Part shown: piece by piece, positions 1 to 4,961 of the stretch | Numbering within the stretch: position 1 is the stretch's first letter | Layout of the letters: each line of letters begins with the position of its first letter | Assembly: GCA_031258035.1 (NCBI GenBank) | Contig: JAIRNL010000286.1 | Coordinates: 1 to 6,583, forward strand | Origin: Azoarcus sp. | Lineage (GTDB): Bacteria > Pseudomonadota > Gammaproteobacteria > Burkholderiales > Rhodocyclaceae | Length of the DNA stretch: 6,583 bases | Direction: 5' to 3' | Translations under genes and position numbers: made by a program | Notes under the pieces: model-generated | The model's database searches: none | Told to the model about the DNA's origin: nothing | Seen by the model: the letters and a program-made list of their open reading frames with translations, nothing else

Positions 1-223
1 CCCCTTTGGCGACTCCGGCAAGGAAAGCGGCCTTCACCCGGGCGGCATCGTCCACGCCGGCGGGCACGCGATATGTGAGCAGTTCCACGAGGAAGGACTC
101 TTCCCCCTCGAGCGGCGCCTTGAGCAGCGCGATGAGTTCGACAGTCTGCTGTTTCGACAGCGGCAGCGGCGGGATGCCAAGCGCGGCGCGTTCGGCGGCA
201 TGGGCACGGTAAGCTTCGAGCAC
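1..223 (-). CDS. acnB: Aconitate hydratase B, N-terminal part (partial gene)
   Basis: The 74 residues visible are the start of the bifunctional aconitase B, which interconverts citrate and isocitrate (and handles 2-methylisocitrate) in the cytoplasm using a 4Fe-4S cluster. The N-terminus reads LEAYRAHAAERAALGIPPLP, followed by KQQTVELIALLKAP, GEESFLVELLTYRVPAGVDDAA and VKAAFLAGVAKG. This is the helical AcnB-specific domain, recognised from the family pattern of E. coli AcnB; the catalytic domains lie outside the window. The start is taken as GTG at 221-223 because a good ribosome binding site (GGAAGG) lies just upstream and the family begins with the same LEAYR-type sequence. The gene stands alone on its strand here, divergent from the ssuF cluster, with its own promoter about 70-100 bases upstream. 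Identification is by family recall, and the match is strong across the whole visible stretch. Confidence 0.93.
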   Translation of the reverse strand, partial: MLEAYRAHAAERAALGIPPLPLSKQQTVELIALLKAPLEGEESFLVELLTYRVPAGVDDAARVKAAFLAGVAKG

Positions 224-260
224 GGTGGTTTCCTTCCAGTCGGGTGATGGTGACAGGGAT

Positions 261-286
261 TCTGGCGGAGGATCTCTCGCGCCAGA
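261..286 (-). promoter_or_regulatory. Hairpin at the predicted 5' end of the acnB leader
   Basis: TCTGGCG (261-267) and CGCCAGA (280-286) form a perfect 7-bp stem. An inner GAG/CTC pairing (268-270 with 276-278) could extend it past a one-base bulge. The outer base lies at the predicted transcription start (about 285), so the acnB mRNA may begin with a stem-loop, a structure known to protect RNA from 5'-end-dependent decay. No T-run follows, so it is not an intrinsic terminator. Confidence 0.35.
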
Positions 287-291
287 TTTAT

Positions 292-320
292 ATTATATGT
301 CTTTTATAAGACACTGAACA
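292..320 (-). promoter_or_regulatory. Predicted sigma70 promoter of acnB
   Basis: On the minus strand a perfect TATAAT lies at 297-292. With a 17-base spacer, a weak -35 candidate, TGTTCA, falls at 320-315. The predicted transcript would start near 285 and leave a leader of about 60 bases before the GTG at 223. The AT-rich stretch stands out sharply from the GC-rich surroundings. A poor -35 beside a perfect -10 suggests that an activator or repressor sets the level. Confidence 0.55.
297..314. promoter_or_regulatory. Operator-like palindrome in the acnB promoter spacer
   Basis: TGTCTT at 298-303 and AAGACA at 308-313 are perfect inverted arms around a 4-base AT-only centre (TTAT). The next outer pair (A297/C314) does not match. 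The palindrome fills the spacer between the predicted -10 and -35 boxes, where a bound dimer would block RNA polymerase. Short AT-centred GTCTTAT/ATAAGAC palindromes resemble GntR/FadR-family sites, and I recall similar sites near TCA-cycle genes of betaproteobacteria, but the regulator cannot be identified from this window. The palindrome is seen directly; its role as an operator is inferred. Confidence 0.5.
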
Positions 321-327
321 CTGTTCA
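315..327. repeat. Short palindrome TGAAC-N3-GTTCA upstream of acnB
   Basis: TGAAC (315-319) and GTTCA (323-327) are perfect 5-bp inverted arms around ACT. It abuts the operator-like palindrome and covers the weak -35 candidate of acnB. It may be a second protein site, but a 5-bp palindrome can arise by chance. Confidence 0.3.
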
Positions 328-330
328 AGA

Positions 331-352
331 CCAGAGGATTCTACCCCTCTGG
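331..352. repeat. 7-bp inverted repeat upstream of the acnB promoter
   Basis: CCAGAGG (331-337) pairs perfectly with CCTCTGG (346-352) around an 8-base loop. Neither strand has a T-run after it, so an intrinsic terminator is unlikely. It sits just upstream of the acnB promoter on the minus strand and far from ssuF on the plus strand. It could be a protein site or a remnant. Confidence 0.35.
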
Positions 353-412
353 CACCGGAGCGGGCTCATCGGGGAAAGTATCGAAACAGCCCCCGATTGC
401 CACGCCACGACA

Positions 413-445
413 GGCGGCGCGGCAGCCAGGGCGATGCGCGCCGCC
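413..445. repeat. 9-bp GC-rich inverted repeat in the acnB-ssuF gap
   Basis: GGCGGCGCG (413-421) is the exact reverse complement of CGCGCCGCC (437-445), with 15 bases between. It lies about 130 bases upstream of ssuF with no T-run on either side. In a GC-rich region such arms are easier to get by chance, and no function is assigned. Confidence 0.35.
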
Positions 446-576
446 CATATGCTTATCGCCACGCCCGGAATAACGAACGCGAAAATTATTGATTTGCCCG
501 TTTGCGGCAACGTGGCATGGTACGGCCCGTCAGCGGCGCGCGGGCCGCGCCGCCCAAGCCCGGAAAACAGAAACGC

Positions 577-792
577 ATGAGCATACAGTCCATCAACGTC
601 CGCAACCAGTTTCGCGGCAGGATAAAGGAGATCATCTCCGGCCCCGTGGTTTCCGAAATCGACGTCGAGACGCCACACGGCATCGTCACGTCGGTGGTGA
701 CGAGCCGCTCGGTGCGGGATCTGGGCCTGCAAGTCGGCACCGAGGTGATCGCGCTGGTCAAATCCACCGAAGTGGCGATCGCCAAGGTCTGA
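577..792 (+). CDS. ssuF: SsuF-like molbindin (Mop/TOBE domain protein)
   Basis: This 71-residue protein is a single molbindin (Mop/TOBE) domain, a small beta-barrel fold that binds molybdate-type oxyanions or molybdopterin as an oligomer. The family pattern is clear: RNQFRGRIKEI near residues 9-19, VTSVVTSRSVRDL at 37-49, and VGTEVIALVKSTEVAIAKV at the C-terminus. It matches SsuF, the 71-residue molbindin of the Pseudomonas putida ssu (sulfonate) locus, in length and recalled sequence; SsuF there was reported to be needed for sulfonate use. ATG 577 is chosen because it gives exactly this domain; an upstream in-frame ATG at 502 would add 25 unrelated, Arg/Pro-rich residues. The ribosome binding site is weak (GGAAAA at 562-567). 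ssuC follows after 52 bases, so cotranscription is likely. The ligand cannot be read from the sequence. Confidence 0.82.
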   Translation: MSIQSINVRNQFRGRIKEIISGPVVSEIDVETPHGIVTSVVTSRSVRDLGLQVGTEVIALVKSTEVAIAKV

Positions 793-844
793 ACGAAAAC
801 CCCATGCCGCGCGGCCCGACCGGGAACGCCACGGAGTACGAACC

Positions 845-1660
845 ATGCGCGAAACGACGATTTCATGGCAACGCCTGAGAACCGGCATCCGACGCCGCCT
901 TGGCGGGCGCGGCGTCTTGCCGTGGCTGGTGCCGGTACTGATCCTCTCGGTCTGGCAGCTCACGGTGCAGGCCGGATGGTTATCGACCCGCATCCTGCCC
1001 GCGCCATGGGCGGTCGTCTCCGCCGGCTGGGGTTTGCTGCTCTCCGGCGAATTGCTGGAACACCTCGGGGCAAGCACCGCGCGCGCCGCGAGCGGCTTCA
1101 CGATCGGCGGCAGCATCGGCTTTTTCTTCGGTCTCATCAACGGCAGCCACAGGCTGGCTGAAAACCTGTTCGACACCACGTTGCAAATGGTGCGCAACGT
1201 GCCGCACCTGGCTTTGATCCCGCTGGTCATCCTGTGGTTTGGCATCGGCGAGGAAGGCAAGCTCTTCCTGGTGGCGCTCGGCGTGTTCTTCCCGATCTAC
1301 CTCAACACTTTCCACGGCATCCGCTCGGTGCCGCCCGATCTGATCGAGATGGGACGTTCCTACGGGCTCAGGGGATGGTCGCTCTTCCGGCAGGTCGTCC
1401 TGCCCGGCGCGCTGCCCAACATCCTGGTGGGCGTGCGCTACGCGCTCGGTTTCACCTGGCTGACACTGATCGTCGCCGAGACGATTTCCGCCACCAGCGG
1501 CATCGGTTACATGGCGATGAACGCGCGCGAATTCCTCCAGACCGATATCGTGGTGCTGGCTATCTTGCTGTACGCGGCGCTCGGCAAGGCCGCCGACATG
1601 GTTGCGCGCGCGCTGGAACGGCGCTGGCTGCGCTGGAACAAAAGCTTTCTGGCTGCCTGA
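845..1660 (+). CDS. ssuC: ABC transporter permease, SsuC/TauC type
   Basis: This 271-residue inner-membrane protein is a permease of the nitrate/taurine/sulfonate (NitT/TauT) ABC importer class. A basic N-terminal stretch (residues 9-22) leads into the first membrane segment (about 25-45). Further hydrophobic segments lie near 85-100, 119-135, 138-155, 198-215 and 234-250. The ATPase-coupling EAA loop is visible at about 165-191, with EMGRSYGLRGWSLFRQVVLP. ATG 845 has GGAG at 833-836, eight bases upstream. Its neighbours are ssuF (52 bases upstream) and ssuB (15 bases downstream), so the three probably form one operon. No periplasmic binding protein gene is present; the importer needs one from elsewhere. 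Sulfonate as substrate is inferred from family and from the SsuF-like neighbour; taurine, nitrate-type or other small anions are alternatives. Confidence 0.85.
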   Translation: MRETTISWQRLRTGIRRRLGGRGVLPWLVPVLILSVWQLTVQAGWLSTRILPAPWAVVSAGWGLLLSGELLEHLGASTARAASGFTIGGSIGFFFGLINGSHRLAENLFDTTLQMVRNVPHLALIPLVILWFGIGEEGKLFLVALGVFFPIYLNTFHGIRSVPPDLIEMGRSYGLRGWSLFRQVVLPGALPNILVGVRYALGFTWLTLIVAETISATSGIGYMAMNAREFLQTDIVVLAILLYAALGKAADMVARALERRWLRWNKSFLAA

Positions 1661-1675
1661 GAAGGAACGACGACG

Positions 1676-2674
1676 ATGAGCATCCACGACAAGGGACTGG
1701 ACGTCCGGCTCGATGCCGTGCAGCGGCGTTTCGGCGAGCGCATCGTCATCGACGGCCTGACGACGCGCTTCGCCGCCGGGGAATTCGTCGCCATCGTCGG
1801 GCGCAGCGGCTGCGGCAAAAGTACGCTGCTGCGCCTGCTCGCGGGGCTCGACGCCGCGCAGGACGGACAGATCGAAGCCGATGGGCAGCCGCTCGGGGAG
1901 ACGATCGGCGACGTTCGCATCATGTATCAGGATGCCCGCTTGCTGCCGTGGCGCAGCGTGGTGAACAACGTCGCCCTCGGGCTGGCGGGCAGGCGCGACA
2001 CCGTTCGCCCCCTGGCTCTGGAAGCACTCTCGCAGGTCGGATTGGCTGACCGCGCCGACGAATGGCCGGAAAATTTGTCGGGCGGCCAGCGCCAGCGGGT
2101 CGCCCTGGCGCGCGCGCTTGTACACCGGCCCCGCCTGCTCTTGCTCGACGAGCCCCTGGGCGCGCTCGACGCCCTCACCCGCATCGAAATGCACCGCTTG
2201 ATCGAGCGCATCTGGCTCGAACACCGTTTCACCGCGGTACTGGTGACGCACGATGTCGGCGAGGCGGTCGCGCTGGCTGACCGCGTCCTGCTCATCGAGG
2301 ACGGGCGGATCGCGCTCGACCAGGCGGTCGGGCTGGCTCGACCCCGCGCGCGGGGTGACGCCGCCTTCGCCCGGCTGGAAGGCCAGGTGCTCGACCGCCT
2401 GCTCACGGTGCGCTCGCTCGAACATCGCAACCAGATACGGGGCCGGGTCAGCGCGATCCGCGCGGACGACGTGCTGGCTGAGGTCGAAGTGGAAGTCACC
2501 GACCGCGAAGGCCGGCGCGACAGGGTGGTCTCCACCCTCACTGTGCGCAATCTGCGCGAACACGCGCTGGAAGTGGGAAGCGAAGTGCTGGCTGTGTTCA
2601 AGTCCAACGAAGTCGCGCTGGCGCCTGTCGATGGGGCCGCGCCGGCATCGGCGGAAAAGCGCGCGGTGGCCTGA
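1676..2674 (+). CDS. ssuB: ABC transporter ATPase SsuB with fused C-terminal molbindin (TOBE) domain
   Basis: This 332-residue cytoplasmic ATPase would drive the SsuC permease. All nucleotide-binding motifs are intact: Walker A GRSGCGKST (42-50), Q-loop Gln85 in MYQD, signature LSGGQ (134-138), Walker B LLLLDEP (154-160), D-loop ALD (163-165) and switch His192. SsuB proteins are usually about 250-270 residues; this one has an extra domain from about 247 to 318. That extension resembles the neighbouring SsuF: RNQIRGRVSAI, then VRNL and VGSEVLAVFKSNEVALAPV. A short Ala-rich tail follows. A fused C-terminal oxyanion-binding domain is standard in the molybdate ATPase ModC, where it can regulate transport, but not in typical SsuB. 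ATG 1676 has AGGA nine bases upstream. A molybdate/tungstate role is possible, but the ATPase core and the permease look SsuBC-like. Confidence 0.85.
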   Translation: MSIHDKGLDVRLDAVQRRFGERIVIDGLTTRFAAGEFVAIVGRSGCGKSTLLRLLAGLDAAQDGQIEADGQPLGETIGDVRIMYQDARLLPWRSVVNNVALGLAGRRDTVRPLALEALSQVGLADRADEWPENLSGGQRQRVALARALVHRPRLLLLDEPLGALDALTRIEMHRLIERIWLEHRFTAVLVTHDVGEAVALADRVLLIEDGRIALDQAVGLARPRARGDAAFARLEGQVLDRLLTVRSLEHRNQIRGRVSAIRADDVLAEVEVEVTDREGRRDRVVSTLTVRNLREHALEVGSEVLAVFKSNEVALAPVDGAAPASAEKRAVA

Positions 2675-2694
2675 GCCGCTGTTCTTCGCGCGCC

Positions 2695-2708
2695 CCCGCG
2701 AGCGCGGG
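2695..2708 (+). terminator. Possible weak hairpin between ssuB and thiL
   Basis: CCCGCG (2695-2700) and CGCGGG (2703-2708) form a GC palindrome just after ssuB, followed by TGTTAATCT rather than a true T-run. The two-base loop must open to at least four, so the usable stem is about 5 bp. It may slow transcription, but readthrough into thiL seems likely. Confidence 0.2.
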
Positions 2709-2746
2709 TGTTAATCTGGGCAATCTCCGTGCCGCGCACGCTTCCC

Positions 2747-3709
2747 ATGCCCTCCGAATTCGACCTCATCCGCCGCCATTTCACCCGCCCGGCCGCGCAC
2801 ACCGATCTGGCTGTCGGCGACGACGCGGCGCTCGTCAGCGTCGCGTCGGGCATGCAGCTGGCTGTGACGACCGACGCGCTCGTGGCCGGCACGCATTTCT
2901 TTCCCGACGCCGCGCCGCGCGATCTGGGCTGGAAGGCGCTGGCGGTCAACCTCTCCGATCTGGCCGCGATGGCCGCCGCGCCACGCTGGGCGACGCTCGC
3001 CCTGACTTTGCCCGGCGTCGACGAAAGTTGGGTCGCGGCATTTGCCGACGGGTTCTTCGAGTGCGCCGCGCGGCATGACGTAGACATCGTCGGCGGCGAC
3101 ACCACGCGCGGGCCACTCGCCATCGCCGTGACGCTGTTCGGCGAAATTCCGGCGGGCGCGGCCATCACCCGCGCGGGAGGACAACCAGGAGACGATCTGT
3201 GGATTTCCGGCCAGCCGGGACTGGCCGCGCTGGGGCTGGCTCACCTGCAACAGCGGCTCCGCCTCGCCGACGCCACCCGCGCCCTCGCCGCCCTGCACCG
3301 TCCGAAGCCGCGCCTCGAACTGGGGCTGGCTCTGCGCGGCGTGGCGCATGCGATGCTCGATGTCTCCGACGGCCTCGTCGGCGACATCGGCCACTTGTGC
3401 GAACGCTCCGGCCTCGGCGCGCTGCTCGATACGACGGCCTTGCCTCTGGCTGCGCTGCGCGAAACGGGCGCGGACGAAGCCGCCGCCCGCCGCTGCCTGC
3501 TCGCGGGCGGTGACGACTACGAACTGCTTTTCGCCGCCCCGCCCCCGGCGCGCGACGATATCGCCGCGCTCGCCCGCCGCCTCGATCTGCCGCTCACCCG
3601 CATCGGCCACCTCACCGCCCCCGCGGAGCCAATGGTGCTGCTGCGCGAAGCCGACGGCAGCCTGCGCGCCCCCGAATCGTCCGGCTACGACCATTTCGCC
3701 GCAGGCTGA
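2747..3709 (+). CDS. thiL: Thiamine-monophosphate kinase
   Basis: ThiL phosphorylates thiamine monophosphate with ATP to make thiamine diphosphate, the last step of cofactor synthesis, in the cytoplasm. The 320-residue product is close to the usual length (about 325 in E. coli). The family motifs appear in order: EFDLIRRHF at 4-12, VGDDAA (23-28), TTDALVAGTHF (41-51), AVNLSDLAAMAA (66-77), VGGDTTRG (115-122), DVSDGL (205-210) and GGDDYELLF (254-262). The Asp-rich motifs bind Mg-ATP. ATG 2747 is chosen because EFDLI is the conserved N-terminus. Neither it nor the in-frame GTG starts at 2708 and 2729 has a clear ribosome binding site. It starts 72 bases after ssuB with no strong terminator between, so it may be cotranscribed; thiL often sits beside ribH, nusB or pgpA, but none is here. 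Pathway and neighbour have no evident link. Confidence 0.93.
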   Translation: MPSEFDLIRRHFTRPAAHTDLAVGDDAALVSVASGMQLAVTTDALVAGTHFFPDAAPRDLGWKALAVNLSDLAAMAAAPRWATLALTLPGVDESWVAAFADGFFECAARHDVDIVGGDTTRGPLAIAVTLFGEIPAGAAITRAGGQPGDDLWISGQPGLAALGLAHLQQRLRLADATRALAALHRPKPRLELGLALRGVAHAMLDVSDGLVGDIGHLCERSGLGALLDTTALPLAALRETGADEAAARRCLLAGGDDYELLFAAPPPARDDIAALARRLDLPLTRIGHLTAPAEPMVLLREADGSLRAPESSGYDHFAAG

Positions 3710-3714
3710 CACCG

Positions 3715-3748
3715 GGGCGGCAGTCTTCCGGACATTTGCGAGCCGCCC
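3715..3748. terminator. Inverted repeat between convergent thiL and the NYN gene
   Basis: GGGCGGC (3715-3721) pairs with GCCGCCC (3742-3748) across a 20-base loop that itself contains a small TCCGGA palindrome. It occupies nearly all of the 44-base gap between two convergent genes, the expected place for a shared terminator. No T-run follows on either strand, so it is at best a weak or factor-assisted terminator. Confidence 0.3.
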
Positions 3749-3753
3749 TGCCC

Positions 3754-4560
3754 TCACCTGGCTTTGGGTCGAACGTAAAGCATTTTCGCGCTCGATCCCT
3801 GGATCGGCCTTTCTTCCCATTCAAACAGATCGGCGTTGCCCTTCACGAGGTCGCTGAGTTTCTTGAAACCATACAGCCGCGAATCGAAATCCGGTTGCAG
3901 CTTGGCCAGATAGCTCCCCAAACTGCCCAGGTGTGTCCAACCCGTATCGTCGCTGGCTTCCTCCAGCGCCTCCAGGACGAACTTGCGGGGAAATTCCGGG
4001 CGCTGCGCCACCAGGGGGGCCGGTGCCGAAGGGGCGGCGGCGGCGCTGGCCGCATTCTTCGCCCCTGCCTGGGACGCCTTCGATTTCGATAATCGCAGAA
4101 ATTCCGTAAACACAAACCTGTGACACGCATTCCGGAACGCTTCCGGCGTTTTCTGTTCTCCAAATCCGATGACCCTCAGCCCTTCTTCACGAATCCGCAG
4201 CGCCAGCCCCGTGAAATCGCTGTCGCTCGACACCAGGCAGAAACCGTCGAACCTGCGCGTATAAAGCAAGTCCATGGCGTCGATGATCAGCATGCTGTCG
4301 GTTGCGTTCTTGCCCGTGGTATAGGCGAACTGTTGAACCGGCTTGATGGCGTGATAGTTCAGCACTTTCTTCCACTGCCCGCTCGCGGTCGAAGTGAAGT
4401 CGCCATAAATCCTTCTCACCGTCGCTTCGCCAAAGCGGGCGATTTCCGCGAAAAGCCCATCGCTCACCGCCGCCGGGGCATTGTCCGCATCAATCAGTAC
4501 AGCCAGACGGGCCGTCGGCTCCGCGGTTTCGGTGTCCGTTACGAGTCGTGTCTTGTCCAT
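3754..4560 (-). CDS. NYN domain (PIN-like RNase) protein with C-terminal OST-HTH/LOTUS domain
   Basis: This 268-residue cytoplasmic protein joins a LabA/DUF88-like NYN domain (about 17-157) to an OST-HTH/LOTUS domain (about 190-265) through an Ala/Ser/Pro linker (about 160-186). NYN domains are PIN-like folds predicted to cut RNA with a metal held by acidic residues. Candidates here are Asp24 in LIDADN, Asp88 in GKNATDSM, and Asp113 and Asp115 in SSDSDF, so the active site looks intact. The C-terminal part (VLEALEEASDDTGWTHLGSLGSYL, then YGFKKLSDLV) fits the winged-helix LOTUS fold, which binds RNA. ATG 4560-4558 has AGGA eight bases upstream. It is last in an apparent operon, 17 bases after crcB. 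The substrate RNA is unknown. The domain calls rest on recognised motifs, not a search. Confidence 0.85.
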   Translation of the reverse strand: MDKTRLVTDTETAEPTARLAVLIDADNAPAAVSDGLFAEIARFGEATVRRIYGDFTSTASGQWKKVLNYHAIKPVQQFAYTTGKNATDSMLIIDAMDLLYTRRFDGFCLVSSDSDFTGLALRIREEGLRVIGFGEQKTPEAFRNACHRFVFTEFLRLSKSKASQAGAKNAASAAAAPSAPAPLVAQRPEFPRKFVLEALEEASDDTGWTHLGSLGSYLAKLQPDFDSRLYGFKKLSDLVKGNADLFEWEERPIQGSSAKMLYVRPKAR

Positions 4561-4577
4561 CGCGCTTGTCCTCGCTT

Positions 4578-4961
4578 TCAATTCCGCAAACTCTGCATCA
4601 GGCCATAACCCAGCCAGGTCATCGAAATCGAGCCGGCGACGTGAAATGCCAGATGCGCCCCCATCCACCCCCATGCGCCGCGTTGCGCAAGGTGGAACGC
4701 CTCGGCTGAAAACGTCGAGAACGTGGTCAGCCCGCCGAGCAGCCCGGTGGTAAGCGCCAGCCGCCAAAGCGGGGAAATCCCCGGATTCGCCTGCAACACG
4801 GCCAACACCGCGCCCATCAGGAAGCCGCCTCCCAGATTGGCGGCCAGCGTCCCCAGCGGCAGCGCGAAGCCCAGGGGATTGAGCCATTCGCCCAAGACCC
4901 AGCGCAACCATGCGCCACAGGCCGCCCCCAGGCCGATTGCCGCAAATATCGCCGCGCTCAC
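4578..4961 (-). CDS. crcB: Fluoride ion channel CrcB/Fluc
   Basis: CrcB (Fluc) is a small inner-membrane channel that works as an antiparallel dimer and lets fluoride leak out of the cell, protecting enolase and pyrophosphatase. The 127-residue product has the usual length and four hydrophobic segments (about 2-22, 33-57, 65-88 and 100-124). The hallmark GGLTTFSTFSAE (76-87) holds the pore phenylalanines, likely Phe81 and Phe84, and LAANLGGGFLMG (39-50) holds the conserved Asn42. It starts with GTG at 4961-4959, overlapping the mscS stop by four bases (GTGA), and has no separate Shine-Dalgarno sequence, so its translation is probably coupled to mscS. Many crcB genes follow a fluoride riboswitch; none can stand directly before this start because mscS coding sequence is there. 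Confidence 0.95.
   Translation of the reverse strand: MSAAIFAAIGLGAACGAWLRWVLGEWLNPLGFALPLGTLAANLGGGFLMGAVLAVLQANPGISPLWRLALTTGLLGGLTTFSTFSAEAFHLAQRGAWGWMGAHLAFHVAGSISMTWLGYGLMQSLRN

Larger units (their letters stand above)
224..576. other. Divergent intergenic region between acnB and ssuF
   Basis: These 353 bases separate the divergent acnB and ssuF genes. The left third (to about 328) holds the acnB leader, promoter and palindromes. The rest (about 329-576) contains two inverted repeats (331-352 and 413-445) and no gene I can support. I found no convincing sigma70, sigma54 or CysB-type site for ssuF. TTGATT at 489-494 is the best -35 look-alike, but no -10 box lies at a suitable distance. 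A hydrophobic minus-strand reading frame crosses 325 to about 500 and is treated as doubtful. Confidence 0.6.

Noticed and set aside
239..266. Fluoride-riboswitch-like string GGTGATGGTG on the plus strand
   Set aside because: Only a short match to the recalled 5' part of the motif, without the rest, and it lies in the acnB leader on the wrong strand and far from crcB.
321..334. LexA-box-like CTG...CAG near the acnB promoter
   Set aside because: The spacing is 8 rather than 10 bases and the AT-rich centre is missing.
349..366. Sigma54-like string TGGCAC upstream of ssuF
   Set aside because: The -24 half matches but the required TTGC element at -12 is absent (CGGGC instead).
502..576. N-terminal extension of ssuF from ATG 502
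   Set aside because: The extra 25 residues are Arg/Pro/Ala-rich and unrelated to molbindins. ATG 577 gives the 71-residue length known for SsuF.
325..1260. Long minus-strand open frame (311 codons) opposite ssuF and ssuC
   Set aside because: It overlaps two well-recognised genes on the other strand, its protein is not family-like, and GC-rich codons leave such antisense frames open by chance.
980..2563. 527-codon minus-strand open frame opposite ssuC and ssuB
   Set aside because: It is a shadow of the SsuC and SsuB reading frames. Its composition is rich in Arg, Gln, Asp and Ala with no recognisable domain.
1676..2674. Reading ssuB as a molybdate ATPase (modC)
   Set aside because: The C-terminal TOBE domain invites this, but the ATPase core, the linker before the extension and the partner permease all look SsuBC-like. 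Kept only as an alternative.
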